Program-made: the position numbers and the translations under genes | The notes under the pieces: generated by a model | What the model was told of the DNA's origin: nothing | The model's database searches: none | What the model saw: the letters and a program-made list of their open reading frames with translations, nothing else | Source of the DNA: Nocardia harenae NBRC 108248 | GTDB taxonomy: Bacteria > Actinomycetota > Actinomycetes > Mycobacteriales > Mycobacteriaceae | Direction: 5' to 3' | NCBI RefSeq assembly: GCF_001612885.1 | Contig: NZ_BDBH01000002.1 | Span: 310,016-374,015, forward strand | DNA length: 64,000 nucleotides | In this document: positions 44,891 through 54,442 of the stretch, piece by piece | Layout of the letters: every line of letters starts with the position of its first letter | Numbering within the stretch: the stretch's first letter is position 1

Positions 44891-45838
44891 TCAGTGTGGG
44901 CGGGGGGTGAGGGTGGCTGTCAGGACTGCCAGCAGGGTTAGGGCGCAGGCGGCTACGGCGGGGGTGGAGAGGCCGGGGGCGGTTAGGACGTCCAAGAGGA
45001 CCGCGGCGGATAGCTGGCCTGCTACCGAGGTGAGGCCCAGGAGGAGGACGCCGATCCAGCGGACGGTGAAGGCGGCTACGGCGATGAAGACCACGCCGAT
45101 GAGGCCGCCCAGGTAGAGCCAGGGTTCGGGGGGTGGGGTGGCGGGGAGGCCGCGTATCGCCAGGACCGCCGCTGCGACCGGGACCAGCAGGAGCAGCCCG
45201 GCCACGAAGTTCACCAGGGCGGCAGCGGCCGGGCCGCCCACCGCGCCGACGCGGCCGTTCACCGCCTGCTGCCAGGCCAGGCCGACTCCGGCGAGCGCGG
45301 GGAGGAGCACGAGCAGCACGGGTGGAATATCGGGGAGCAGCGAGACCGCAGCCGCGGGCGCGCCGTGCTGTCCGACGGCCGCGAGGGCGACGGCGCCGAT
45401 GCCGAGCACCGCGCCCGCGAGCCGCCGGGGCGTCACCGGAGTGCGGCCGCTCGGCGCGAGGCCGAGCCGGTCGACGACCAGGCTGCTGATGAGTTGCCCG
45501 GCCACCGCCGCGGTGGTGAAGGCGGTGACGCCGATGGCGGCGACGGTGAGTCCCTGCCCGGCCACGAAGAAGGCGCCGCAGAGGCCGCCGAGCAGTTGCC
45601 AGGGGCGCAGCGACCGGTCGGCGACAGCGGCGCGCACCCGGTGCAGCCCGGCGCGCACCCTGCGGTCGAACAGCGCGGCGAGCAGCAGCGCCACCAGCCC
45701 GACCAGGAAGCTCACCGTGGCGGCGGCGATGCCGTCGTGCAGCCGGGCGCCGAGCGCGCCGTTGATCCTGGCCTGCACGGCGACCCCGGCGCCGATCCCG
45801 AAGCCGAGCAGCACCCCGATGCGCGTGCGTCCGGTCAT
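44891..45838 (-). CDS. DMT-superfamily transporter (DUF606/YdcZ-like)
   Basis: A 315-residue inner-membrane protein with ten hydrophobic helices in two homologous halves of five. The first half contains ARINGALGARLHDG and the second AWQQAVNGRVGAVGG, the repeated Asn-Gly motif of this family, each followed by AATVSFLVG / AALVNFVAG. It probably exports a small metabolite. The ATG at 45838 gives the correct first helix; the longer open frame to 46078 runs into the neighbouring MFS gene. The next gene on this strand starts about 180 bp downstream, with the palindromic repeat in between. Confidence 0.86.
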   Translation of the reverse strand: MTGRTRIGVLLGFGIGAGVAVQARINGALGARLHDGIAAATVSFLVGLVALLLAALFDRRVRAGLHRVRAAVADRSLRPWQLLGGLCGAFFVAGQGLTVAAIGVTAFTTAAVAGQLISSLVVDRLGLAPSGRTPVTPRRLAGAVLGIGAVALAAVGQHGAPAAAVSLLPDIPPVLLVLLPALAGVGLAWQQAVNGRVGAVGGPAAAALVNFVAGLLLLVPVAAAVLAIRGLPATPPPEPWLYLGGLIGVVFIAVAAFTVRWIGVLLLGLTSVAGQLSAAVLLDVLTAPGLSTPAVAACALTLLAVLTATLTPRPH

Positions 45839-45848
45839 TACCGGCACG

Positions 45849-47135
45849 CTACCGCCGGGGCGGCAGCCAGCGCGGGGTGGCCGCCGCGATGGCGAGCACC
45901 GCGAGCCCGAGCAGCGCCATGGTGGTGGCCAGCGAGAGCACCGCCGTCGCCAGCGCGACGAAGCCGAACACCGCGAGCGCCACCACCTCGGAGAGCAGCC
46001 CGGAGACCGAGGTGACGGTGGCGCGGGCAGGCCCGTCGATCGCCTCCTGCAGCCGGGCATCGGCGACCACCTCGGCATTCACCCCGATGCCGTACCCGAC
46101 GGCGATGGCGAGGAATCCGGCGAGCACCGCCACCGCGCCGCCCACCCCGCCCGTGAGCACCGAGCCGAGGGCGAGCAGCAGCGCGCCCGCGCCGATGAGC
46201 GCGCCGAGCACCCGCCCGGAGAGGGTCTCGGTGCGCCCCGCGGCCAGCGAGCCGAGCAGCGAACCGACGACGGTCACCCCGACCAGCAGCGGGACCACCG
46301 CGGTGGCCGCGCCACCCGCCTCGGCGAGCAGCCCGAAGTACTCGTCGTACGAGGTGATCCCGTACAGCGCCGCCCCGAGCAGCACGCCCCGCCGCACCTT
46401 TCGATGCGTCAGCGCCTCCCCGATCCCGCTGCGCAGCATGCCGATCCAGCGCTCGCAGGCCCCCGCCGGCCCCGACGGCGCGGCGCTTCCCGCGATCGGC
46501 TCAGCGGGCTCGAGTTCCTCGCCGTCCTCGGGGACATCCCCGACCCCCACCGCCCGCGGCGCGGCGGGCAGCGCGCAGGCCGCGAGCGTGTGCACCGCGG
46601 CGAGCCCGGTACTCACCCATCCGACCAGCGCATACCCACCCCACGCGTACAGCGGCGCGGCGGCGAGGATCGCGACGACGACCGCGAACTCCCCCGCCGC
46701 CCTGGTCCGCCCGAGCACAGCGGGATACCGCGAAGCCGACCCGAGCGCGGTGAGCTCGTCGTAGAGCAGCGCCTCGAAGGTCCCCGAGGAGAGCGCCCCA
46801 CCCGCACCCCACAGCACGAACCCGAGCGCGAACCCGAGATATCCCGGCCACACCGTCCAGACCCCGAACCCGGCGACCAGCAGCAGCCCGCTGAGAATCA
46901 GCAGCGCCCGCCGCGAGTAGGCATCGGCCCAGGCCCCGGAGGGCACCTCGAGCAGGAACGCCGTCCCGGACCAGAGCGCGAGCAGCGAGGAGATCTGCGC
47001 GGTGCTCAGCCCGTGGTCGGCGAAGAGCAGCGCGTACAGCGCGTAGTACGGCACGAAATCACGCGTGCCGGTGTAGAGCACCGCGCGGAGCGCGAGCCCC
47101 ACCTCGGTGCGGCCGCGCTCAGCGCGGCCGAGCAC
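45849..47135 (-). CDS. Major facilitator superfamily transporter
   Basis: A 428-residue permease with about twelve hydrophobic helices and a long charged central loop (about 205-240). The MFS motif A between helices 2 and 3 reads as PSGAWADAYSRR. A second copy in the C half, GSLAAGRTETLSG, is degenerate. The GTG start at 47135 is uncertain: its ribosome site is weak and a GC-rich hairpin covers the first codons; GTG 47102 is an alternative. It ends 10 bp before the DMT gene, so the two transporters are probably co-transcribed. Substrate unknown. Confidence 0.85.
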   Translation of the reverse strand: MLGRAERGRTEVGLALRAVLYTGTRDFVPYYALYALLFADHGLSTAQISSLLALWSGTAFLLEVPSGAWADAYSRRALLILSGLLLVAGFGVWTVWPGYLGFALGFVLWGAGGALSSGTFEALLYDELTALGSASRYPAVLGRTRAAGEFAVVVAILAAAPLYAWGGYALVGWVSTGLAAVHTLAACALPAAPRAVGVGDVPEDGEELEPAEPIAGSAAPSGPAGACERWIGMLRSGIGEALTHRKVRRGVLLGAALYGITSYDEYFGLLAEAGGAATAVVPLLVGVTVVGSLLGSLAAGRTETLSGRVLGALIGAGALLLALGSVLTGGVGGAVAVLAGFLAIAVGYGIGVNAEVVADARLQEAIDGPARATVTSVSGLLSEVVALAVFGFVALATAVLSLATTMALLGLAVLAIAAATPRWLPPRR

Positions 47136-47211
47136 AACTCAACAGGCATAGATCAGCAGGTGCATGCGCCCATCCTGCGCCGCGCCCCGCGCCGGGTCAA
47201 CGGAATTTCGC

Positions 47212-49068
47212 TCAGCCGAGCGGGAGCCACCCGTCGGCGGTCTCGTGCGTGTCGTCGTCGCCGGTGCGCGGCGGCGCGGCCGGTTCGGCGGTGAGCTCGG
47301 CCCGCCCGCTGTTCAGGTCGGTGATCAGCTCGGCCACCGGGTGCGAATCGCTGTAGTGGTACCCCTGCGCCAGCGCGAAGCCGAGTTCGGTGAGCACCGC
47401 GGCCTGGTACTCGGTCTCCACCCCCTCGGCGATCACCTGCAGGTCGAGCGCGTTGCTCAGCGCCGCGATCACGCCGAGCAGCGGCGGCGCGGGCGAGTCC
47501 GAGCGGATGGCGGCGACGAAGGACTGGTCCACCTTGATGATGTCGCTGGGCAGCGTGGCCAGCCGGCTCAGCGAGGAGTACCCGGTGCCGAAGTCGTCGA
47601 TGGCGATCCGGACCCCGCGCTCGCGCAGCGTATGCAGGTTGGCGATGGCGGTCTGCGATTCCGCCGCCAGCTCGCTCTCGGTCACCTCGAGCACCAGCTG
47701 GTCGGCGGGCCAGCCGGTGTGCTCCAGGATCCCGGCCACCCGGTCGGCGTACTCGGTCTCGGCCAGCTCCAGCCCGCTGACGTTGACGTTGAGCGTCAGG
47801 TCGAGCTGGGCGAAGGTCTCCTGCAGCCGGGCCGCGTCGGTGCAGGCCTTGCGCAGCACCAGCTCGTCCAGGTCGGAGATGAGGTTGAACTCCTCGGCGA
47901 CCCGGATCAGCCCCTCGGTGGTGACGTCCGGCTGGGCCGCGGGCGACCAGCGCAGCAGCGCCTCCACGCCGACCGCCTTGCCGCCGCCCTCGGTCAGGCT
48001 GACGATCGGCTGGTAGTGCACGTCGAGCGCGCCGTTGTCGATGGCGTCGCGCAGCTCGACCGCGAGCGGCTGCTGCCGCGAGGACTCGAGCACCGTCCGG
48101 TTCCGGCCGCCCTGCTTGGCCCGGTACAGCCCGACGTCGGCGCGGCTCACCAGCAGCGAGCCGGACTCCCCCGGCTGCCACGAGGTGACGCCGGCCGAGC
48201 AGCCGGTGGTGACGGCGGCGCGCAGCCGCTCGGTGAGCAGGATGGCCGCCTGCTCGGTGGTGTTCGGCAGCAGCAGCGCGAAGGCGTCGCCGCCGTAGCG
48301 GGCCAGCCGCTGGTCCGGCGCGAGCAGCTCGGTCCAGGCGTCGGCGACCCGCTGCAGCACGGCGTCGCCCGCCCGGTGCCCGAGGTGGTCGTTGATCTTG
48401 CGGAAGCGGTCCAGGTCCACCAGGACCAGCGCCAGGCTCTGCCCGGAACGCCCGGCGTGCTCGATGGCGGCGTTCAGCAACCGATCGAAGCCACGCCGGT
48501 TGAGCAGCCCGGTCAGGGTGTCGATATCGGCCTCGGAGGCCATCCTGGTCAGGATGCCGACCACGACGCCGACACCGAAGGTCACGCCCGCCGGGATCAC
48601 CCCGGACCAGCTTGGCAGGTCCCGGCTCGGCAGCGCCCACAGACACATGACCATGGCGAAGCCGATGTGCGCGACCGCGAGCGGCCAGGCGAAGAAGAGC
48701 GCGGCGTCGCAGGCGACGAAGACGTAGAAGGCGGCGAGGCTGATCGCGCCGACGGTGTTCGGGAACGAGTGCACCGCCACCGTCACCAGCACCGTCGCGA
48801 TGGCGACGTAGGCGTGGTGCACATTGTGCGGCATCCGCGGACCCCAGCCGAGCAGGCTCAGCCCGAGCAGCAGCGCGACCGCCGCCGCGCTGCCGACCAG
48901 CACCCGATTGCCCTCGTCGCCGGGGGCGATCGCGGTGAGCAGCAGCCCGAGGGCACCGCCCATGACATAGAAGGCGCCGGTGGTCCTGGACATGACCATG
49001 GCCGTCGCCAGCGCAGACGCGGCCCGCACCCGGGTTCGGGTATCGCCGCGAGACCCGATTCCTCGCAC
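47212..49068 (-). CDS. Membrane GGDEF/EAL protein with degenerate GGDAF motif
   Basis: A 618-residue c-di-GMP-related protein. Six or so membrane helices fill the first 180 residues (MASE-like). The GGDEF domain (about 190-340) has DTLTGLLNRRGFD, but the signature reads YGGDAF, so cyclase activity is doubtful. The EAL domain (about 355-595) keeps VEALLRW, NVNVSG, EVTESEL, IDDFGTGYSS, IKVDQSF and EGVE, so it should hydrolyse c-di-GMP. I chose GTG 49068, with TACCCT six bases upstream, as a leaderless start; GTG 49092 also fits. Confidence 0.9.
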   Translation of the reverse strand: MRGIGSRGDTRTRVRAASALATAMVMSRTTGAFYVMGGALGLLLTAIAPGDEGNRVLVGSAAAVALLLGLSLLGWGPRMPHNVHHAYVAIATVLVTVAVHSFPNTVGAISLAAFYVFVACDAALFFAWPLAVAHIGFAMVMCLWALPSRDLPSWSGVIPAGVTFGVGVVVGILTRMASEADIDTLTGLLNRRGFDRLLNAAIEHAGRSGQSLALVLVDLDRFRKINDHLGHRAGDAVLQRVADAWTELLAPDQRLARYGGDAFALLLPNTTEQAAILLTERLRAAVTTGCSAGVTSWQPGESGSLLVSRADVGLYRAKQGGRNRTVLESSRQQPLAVELRDAIDNGALDVHYQPIVSLTEGGGKAVGVEALLRWSPAAQPDVTTEGLIRVAEEFNLISDLDELVLRKACTDAARLQETFAQLDLTLNVNVSGLELAETEYADRVAGILEHTGWPADQLVLEVTESELAAESQTAIANLHTLRERGVRIAIDDFGTGYSSLSRLATLPSDIIKVDQSFVAAIRSDSPAPPLLGVIAALSNALDLQVIAEGVETEYQAAVLTELGFALAQGYHYSDSHPVAELITDLNSGRAELTAEPAAPPRTGDDDTHETADGWLPLG

Positions 49069-49150
49069 GAGAACAGGGTAGAGGCAACCCACCGGTGCTA
49101 CAGCCCGATCACCGTTTTCGGCCCCCGGCGAACGTCCGGCTACCGCGGCG

Positions 49151-50425
49151 TCATGCCGATGTCCTGGTTTGCGGCGCGAGCACCTCGGTACCGACGAACG
49201 GCACCAGCGCCGCGGGCACCCGCACCGAACCGTCCGCGAGCTGGTTGTTCTCCAGGATCGCGACGATCCAGCGGGTGGTCGCCAGCGTCCCGTTCAGGGT
49301 GGCCGCGATCTGCGGTTTCCCGTCCGCGTCGCGGTACCGCACGGAGAGCCTGCGGCCCTGGAAGGTGGTGCAGTTCGAGGTCGAGGTGAGCTCCCGGTAG
49401 GCGCCCTGGGTCGGCACCCAGGCCTCGCAGTCGAACTTGCGCGCGGCCGAGCTGCCCAGGTCGCCCGCGGCGACGTCGATGATCCGGTACGGCACCTCGA
49501 TGGCGGCCAGCATCTCGCGCTCCCAGGCCAGCAACCGCCGGTGCTCGGCATCCGCATCGGCCGGGTCGCAGTAGACGAACATCTCGATCTTGTCGAACTG
49601 GTGCACCCGGATGATGCCCCTGGTGTCCTTGCCGTAGCTGCCCGCCTCCCGGCGGAAGCAGGACGACCAGCCCGCGTACCGCTTCGGCCCCGCGCTCAGG
49701 TCGATGATCTCGCCCGAGTGGTAGCCGGCCAGCGGCACCTCGGAGGTGCCGACCAGGTAGAGATCGTCCTCCTCCAGGTGGTACACCTCGGCCGAGTGCT
49801 GCCCGAGGAAGCCGGTGCCCGCCATGATCTCCGGGCGGACCAGCACCGGCGGGATCATCATGGTGAAGCCGTTCGCCACCGCCCGCTGCGCGGCCAGCTG
49901 CAACAGCCCGAGCTGCAGCAGCGCGCCGTAGCCGGTGAGGAAGTAGAAGCGCGCGCCGGAGACCTTCGCCCCGCGCTCCATGTCGATCAGCCCGAGCGCC
50001 TCGCCGAGCTCCAGGTGGTCCTTCGGCTCGAAGCCGAACTCCGGCGGCGTGCCGACGGTCTCCAGCACCACGTAGTCGTCCTCGCCGCCCGCGGGCGCGC
50101 CCTCCTGGACCACGTTGGAGAGCGCCCGCTGCGCGGTGTCCAGCGCGGCGTCGGCCGCGTGCTGGTCCGCCTCGGCCGCCTTCACCTGGACCGACATCTC
50201 CTGCGCGCGGGCGAGCAGCGCGGGCCGCTCGTCCTTGCTCGCCTTGCCGACCAGCTTGCCCATGGCCTTGTGCTCGGCCCGCAGGTTGTCCGCCTTCGCC
50301 ACCGCGGCGCGGCGCGCGGAGTCGGCCTCGAGCAGCGCGTCGACGAGCGCCGGGTCCTCGCCGCGGGCGCGCTGGGAGGCCCGGACGACGTCGGAATTCT
50401 CCCGCAGGAATCGGAGGTCGATCAT
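49151..50425 (-). CDS. serS: Seryl-tRNA synthetase
   Basis: A class II aminoacyl-tRNA synthetase of 424 residues charging tRNA-Ser (and tRNA-Sec where present). The N-terminal coiled-coil arm (about 30-105) that grips the tRNA is Ala/Glu/Lys-rich. The catalytic core has motif 2 in [17 protein letters not shown] and motif 3 in [15 protein letters not shown], plus [14 protein letters not shown]. The ATG at 50425 starts the canonical [10 protein letters not shown]; the longer frame to 50503 is upstream sequence. It is divergent from the next gene with about 90 bp between, as in Rv3834c/Rv3835. Confidence 0.97.
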   Translation of the reverse strand: MIDLRFLRENSDVVRASQRARGEDPALVDALLEADSARRAAVAKADNLRAEHKAMGKLVGKASKDERPALLARAQEMSVQVKAAEADQHAADAALDTAQRALSNVVQEGAPAGGEDDYVVLETVGTPPEFGFEPKDHLELGEALGLIDMERGAKVSGARFYFLTGYGALLQLGLLQLAAQRAVANGFTMMIPPVLVRPEIMAGTGFLGQHSAEVYHLEEDDLYLVGTSEVPLAGYHSGEIIDLSAGPKRYAGWSSCFRREAGSYGKDTRGIIRVHQFDKIEMFVYCDPADADAEHRRLLAWEREMLAAIEVPYRIIDVAAGDLGSSAARKFDCEAWVPTQGAYRELTSTSNCTTFQGRRLSVRYRDADGKPQIAATLNGTLATTRWIVAILENNQLADGSVRVPAALVPFVGTEVLAPQTRTSA

Positions 50426-50514
50426 GGGCGACCAGCGTAATCGACCCCGCTGAACCCCCGCCGATACACCCGAACGTGGCACACCGCGCGATGGCGCTGC
50501 CATGATGGATCGCG

Positions 50515-51609
50515 ATGTCTCCCGACGAGCCGAACCCCCGCGACCGCGCCACCGGAAAGAAGGGCGCGGGCGAGCCGCCCCGCGCGGGCAGGCGCGGACT
50601 GCACCTCTCCGCCCCCACGCTGCGCTGGGGCCTGCTCGCGGTCGCGGTCGGCGCGGTGGCCGCCGCCATGGTGACGCTCTTCGTCACCGGGTTCGACAAC
50701 GAGACCGGGCTGGAGGCGCACAACCCCGCCGCCCCGGCGGGCATGCGCGACGCCGCCTTCGGCACCGCGGCCGCGGGCGACTGCCTGACCTGGAGCACCA
50801 CCGACCGCAGCGACCTGGTGAAGGTGAGCTGCGCGGGCAAGCACCTCTTCGAGGTGGCCGCCGAGGTGGACATGAGCCGCTACCCGGGCCGCGAGTTCGC
50901 CCCCGGCTCCCGCTTCCCCGACTCGCTGCGCCTCACCGAGCTCAAGGAGGAGCACTGCGTGCCCGCGGTGCAGAAGTACATGGGCGGGCGGTTCGATCCG
51001 CGCGGGCGGTACGTGGTCGGGCTCATGTACCCGAGCGCGGACGGCTGGCAGGCGGGCGACCGCACGCTGCGCTGCGGACTGCAGGTGGCCGCCGCCACCG
51101 GCACGCCGACCACCTCGGGCAGCGCCGCCGCACAGGACCAGTCCCGGGTCTACGAGCCGGGCGTCTGCCTCGGCATCAACCAGAACCTGCCCTCCGACCC
51201 GGTGGACTGCGCCCAGCAGCACGCGGTCGAGATCGTCTCCACCATCGACCTCGGCGCGCACTTCACCAGCGGGCTGCCGACCAAGGACGACCAGGACAAG
51301 TTCATGGAGCAGGAGTGCACCCGCACGTCGACCGACTACCTGGGCAGCCCGGACGCCATCCGGAACAAGACGCTCACCCTCTTCTTCGACTACCTGGACG
51401 CGCGGAGCTGGCTCGCGGGCAGCCGCAAGCTGGACTGCATGGTCGGGAAGGGCGCGGACCGCGAGGGTTTCGCGCCGATCCAGGGCTCGGCGCGCGGCGA
51501 CATCCTGATCAACGGGCAGGCCCCGGTGCCGCCGCCGAACAGCGGCCGCTCCACCCCGGCCCCGCTGCCCGGCGCGGCCCCGCTGCCGCCGCAGCCGGCG
51601 CCGCGGTGA
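50515..51609 (+). CDS. Septum-formation-family membrane protein (Rv3835-like)
   Basis: A 364-residue protein with a charged cytoplasmic N-terminus, one membrane helix (about 37-60) and an extracellular part. Two homologous halves are visible, one after GDCLTWS and one after PGVCLGIN, each with cysteines ([20 protein letters not shown]) matching the 'septum formation' domain. The C-terminus is Pro-rich ([10 protein letters not shown]). ATG at 50515. The GTG of the next gene overlaps its stop by 4 bp. The exact role is not established. Confidence 0.88.
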   Translation: MSPDEPNPRDRATGKKGAGEPPRAGRRGLHLSAPTLRWGLLAVAVGAVAAAMVTLFVTGFDNETGLEAHNPAAPAGMRDAAFGTAAAGDCLTWSTTDRSDLVKVSCAGKHLFEVAAEVDMSRYPGREFAPGSRFPDSLRLTELKEEHCVPAVQKYMGGRFDPRGRYVVGLMYPSADGWQAGDRTLRCGLQVAAATGTPTTSGSAAAQDQSRVYEPGVCLGINQNLPSDPVDCAQQHAVEIVSTIDLGAHFTSGLPTKDDQDKFMEQECTRTSTDYLGSPDAIRNKTLTLFFDYLDARSWLAGSRKLDCMVGKGADREGFAPIQGSARGDILINGQAPVPPPNSGRSTPAPLPGAAPLPPQPAPR

Positions 51610-51956
51610 CCGTCGCCATGCCTGCCGCCCGATTCGAGGAACTGGTCGGCGACGCACTGGATCTCGTCCCGGCGGAGCTGGCCCGCGCCATCGACAACGT
51701 GGTCGTGCTGATCGAGCCACGCAATCCGGAAGACCCGCATCTGCTCGGGCTCTACCACGGCATCGCGCTCACCGAGCGGGACAGCCACTACGGCGGCTCG
51801 CTGCCGGACACCATCACCATCTACCGGGACGCCATCCTCGATATCTGCGGTGACGAGACCGAGGTGGTCGAGGAGGTGGCGGTCACCGTGATCCACGAGA
51901 TCGCGCACTACTTCGGCATCGACGACGCGCGGCTGCACGAGCTCGGCTGGGGTTGA
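51606..51956 (+). CDS. Minimal zincin metallopeptidase-family protein (Rv3836-like)
   Basis: A 116-residue protein of the short metallopeptidase family often annotated as possibly acetylated zinc protease. The zinc motif is VIHEIAHYFGIDD (HExxHxxGxxD) near the C-terminus, giving two histidines and an aspartate as likely ligands. There is no signal peptide. GTG 51606 overlaps the upstream stop (GTGA); ATG 51618 is a possible alternative start. Physiological substrate unknown. Confidence 0.88.
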   Translation: MTVAMPAARFEELVGDALDLVPAELARAIDNVVVLIEPRNPEDPHLLGLYHGIALTERDSHYGGSLPDTITIYRDAILDICGDETEVVEEVAVTVIHEIAHYFGIDDARLHELGWG

Positions 51957-52101
51957 GCTTTCCCGGAGCGAACGCGCGGAAGTGCGTTAGTCTCAGGGAA
52001 CTCGAGGACTCGAGGGAACCGATGCTGTCGCCGTCGCGTCCTAGAACTCGTAGGGGGAATTCTCGTGGTTCCGCCCCATAGCCACTAGAAGGAGTCGAGT
52101 C

Positions 52102-52413
52102 ATGGTTGGCCACGTACTCATGTCGCCGGAGGCCGTGCTTCTGGCCGCGGCGGAGCTGGATCTGCTCGCCGAGCGGCTGGCGGCCGCCGCCACCGTTACC
52201 GCACCGGCCACCCACGTGCTGCCGTCCGGCACCGAGGAGGTCTCGCTGCTCGCGGCGAATCACTTCAACCGCGCCGCGGGCACCCACGACCAGGCGGTCG
52301 CGCAGGGCATCCTCGAGCTGCACCATGCCGCCGCGGTGCTGCGCAGCCAGCTCGCGGCGCAGGTCGGCGCGGACGTCGTCCAGGCCGCCGCGCTCGGCGC
52401 GATCGGCGCCTGA
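52102..52413 (+). CDS. PE-domain protein
   Basis: A 103-residue protein made of a PE-like helical hairpin. It matches the family in length, in its Ala-rich helices and in the N-terminal MSPEAVLLAAAELDLLAERL-type pattern (core VLLAAAELDLLAERLAA). There is no tyrosine at all, so the usual YxxxD/E secretion signal after the hairpin is missing. The ATG follows AGAAGGAG. It is probably the partner of the adjacent PPE protein and a client of the EspG gene that follows. The 145-bp upstream gap must carry the operon promoter; I could not fix it. Confidence 0.85.
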   Translation: MVGHVLMSPEAVLLAAAELDLLAERLAAAATVTAPATHVLPSGTEEVSLLAANHFNRAAGTHDQAVAQGILELHHAAAVLRSQLAAQVGADVVQAAALGAIGA

Positions 52414-52447
52414 TCCGCGAGCGAATTCGACAAGGGGAGAAACGAGA

Positions 52448-53623
52448 ATGACCGCAGGGATCACCGGGGTTTTCTGGCTGCCGCGCATGGCCGAGGCGAA
52501 TTCGATCGCGCTGAACGCGGGCGCGCACGCCGTTCCCATCTCCGCCGCGGCGACGGCGTGGGGCGCGCTCACCGGGGTGTGGGTGGACGCGACCGCCACC
52601 GTCGCGCGGGTGATGGCCGAGCTCGGCGTCGGGATGCAGGGCATCAACGGCATCGCCGCGCTCTCCCGGCTCACCGGCTTCATGGGCTGGGCCGAGCAGC
52701 AGGGCGTGATGGCCGCCGCCATGGCCACCAAGACGGCAGCCAACGCCACCGCGTACACCGTCGCCTCGATCGCCATGCCGAGCCTGCCGGAGATCGTCGC
52801 CGTGAACGCGGCGGTGGTCGCCTCGGCGAACCCGCCCGGCGCGCTCTCCGGCGCCTTCGAGGTGGCCGAAGTCGCCAAACATGCCATGGATATCCGCGCC
52901 GCCCTGGTCATGGAGACCTACGAGGCCGCGACCAGCGCACTCGTCACCACGCCGGGTGAGTTCGCCCGGCCGCCCGCCATCGCCAACGGCGCGGGCACGG
53001 CCGACGGCGCCTCGGAGGAGGCGGCCGAGACGGCGTTCCAGGGCGATCCGATCCAGGGCGCGGTCGCCGCGGCCGCCGCCTTCGTGCAGAACCCGGCGGT
53101 GGTCAGCGCCGCGACCCAGGCCGCCAATGTGGCCGGTTCGGTGGTCGGCACCGGCGTCACCACCGCGGGCAACCTCGGCGGCGCCGCCATCTCCGCGCTC
53201 ACCGGCGCAGGCTCCACCGCCCCGGCGGCGCTCGCGCCGATGGGGCTCGGGGCGGCCGGTGCCGCGGGCGCCGCGGCGGCGAGCACCCGCTCGGCGGCGC
53301 TCTCCGGCGTCGGCGCGGGCGGCTCGGCGAACAGCAACACCAAGCTCACCCTGCCCGACGGCTGGGGCGCGGGCGCGGCGATCGGCGCGGGCATGCCCGC
53401 GGCCGCCGCGGTCGGCGACTCCATGGTCGCCCGGGTGGACGGCGCGCCGGTGCGGACGGCGACCAGCGGCCAGAGCCCGCTGCTCGGCAATGCCCGCGCC
53501 ACCGGCGAGGACGACGAGGGCGAGCACGACGCCGCGGATTACCTGCGCAGCGACGAGCACTTCCACGACGGCCGCTGGGCCACCGACGGCGTTATCGGCG
53601 CGGACGCCGGCACCTCTCGGTGA
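52448..53623 (+). CDS. PPE-domain protein
   Basis: A 391-residue PPE-like protein. The N-terminal 180 residues are the helical PPE domain, beginning GITGVFWLPRMAEANS, where the Pro-Pro-Glu itself is replaced. It includes the family signature TATVARVMAELGVGMQGING. The middle (about 195-340) is Gly/Ala-rich, and the C-terminus has acidic residues and DYLRSDEHF, which contains a YxxxD match. ATG 52448 follows GGGGAG. It lies 34 bp after the PE gene and overlaps EspG by 4 bp; the three form one operon. Probably exported by a type VII system not in this window. Confidence 0.87.
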   Translation: MTAGITGVFWLPRMAEANSIALNAGAHAVPISAAATAWGALTGVWVDATATVARVMAELGVGMQGINGIAALSRLTGFMGWAEQQGVMAAAMATKTAANATAYTVASIAMPSLPEIVAVNAAVVASANPPGALSGAFEVAEVAKHAMDIRAALVMETYEAATSALVTTPGEFARPPAIANGAGTADGASEEAAETAFQGDPIQGAVAAAAAFVQNPAVVSAATQAANVAGSVVGTGVTTAGNLGGAAISALTGAGSTAPAALAPMGLGAAGAAGAAAASTRSAALSGVGAGGSANSNTKLTLPDGWGAGAAIGAGMPAAAAVGDSMVARVDGAPVRTATSGQSPLLGNARATGEDDEGEHDAADYLRSDEHFHDGRWATDGVIGADAGTSR

Positions 53624-54438
53624 CGGTGCTCGGTGCGGGCCGCGGTCCCGCGGCCCTCGAATCGGTGGTGCTCTCGCTCGACGAGATGCAGTTCCTCCTG
53701 GAGGAGCTGCAGATCGACGACGTGCCGGTCGTGCTCGATGCCATCGGCCGGTACGACAATGCCGCCGAGCACGACGCCGCGCTCGCCGCGGCCGCCGATT
53801 CGCTCACCGAGCGCGCCCTGCTGACCGACGGCGAGGTGCACCCGGAGCTCGCCGACCGGCTGCGCACGCTGAACCGCCCGCACTGGGTGGTCGCGCTGCG
53901 GCTGGTGGTGGAGGGCCGGGTGAGCAGGCTCTGCCTCGCGAAGGGCGACGATCTGGTGACCGTCGTCCTCCGCGGGCCGAACTCGTACGTCGTGGACGAG
54001 GTGGACGAGGATCTGCCCGCCCCGCTGCTGGCCGCGCTCGGCCCGGCCGAGCCGCTCGACCTCACCGGCATGAACGCCTACACCGACGATCTGGTGCCGA
54101 TCTTCGGCGAACTCGGCGATGCCGCCGCCACCGCGCGGCGGCTCGCCGCCGTCGGCACCCCCGACCGGGACGCGCAGGCGCTGGCCTCGGCGCTGGTGCA
54201 CCTGCAGGCGCACGCGGAGATCGTCGGGGTCGCCTACCGCGACGGCACCCGCGAGTACGCGGACAACCACATCGCCGTCTTCGACACCCGCAACGGCCGC
54301 TTCCTGGCCACCGCGAGCCGGGCCGACGACGGCAGCAAGTGGACCTCGCTGAGCAGCGGCACCCCGGCCCGGCTCCGCGCCGCACTGCTCGACCTGGTCA
54401 ACGGCCTGCCGGAGCGCGACGAGTTCCCGGTCCGGTAG
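53620..54438 (+). CDS. ESX secretion chaperone EspG-family protein
   Basis: A 272-residue cytoplasmic EspG-like protein that would bind the tip of the PE-PPE dimer and keep it soluble for type VII export. Visible are LSLDEMQFLLEELQID near the N-terminus, WVVALRLVVEGR in the central sheet, and the late AVFDTRNGRFLATAS strand segment, in an alpha/beta layout of family length. GTG 53620 overlaps the PPE stop (GTGA). It faces the convergent phosphatase gene with 4 bp between stops. No EccC, EccD or Esx genes are nearby, so the operon must rely on an ESX system elsewhere. Confidence 0.88.
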   Translation: MTVLGAGRGPAALESVVLSLDEMQFLLEELQIDDVPVVLDAIGRYDNAAEHDAALAAAADSLTERALLTDGEVHPELADRLRTLNRPHWVVALRLVVEGRVSRLCLAKGDDLVTVVLRGPNSYVVDEVDEDLPAPLLAALGPAEPLDLTGMNAYTDDLVPIFGELGDAAATARRLAAVGTPDRDAQALASALVHLQAHAEIVGVAYRDGTREYADNHIAVFDTRNGRFLATASRADDGSKWTSLSSGTPARLRAALLDLVNGLPERDEFPVR

Positions 54439-54442
54439 CGGT

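Noticed and set aside
47101..47135. Strong GC hairpin (GGCCGCGCT/AGCGCGGCC) at the start of the MFS gene
   Set aside because: It falls inside the proposed coding start and such GC palindromes are common at this base composition; it only makes the start codon uncertain.
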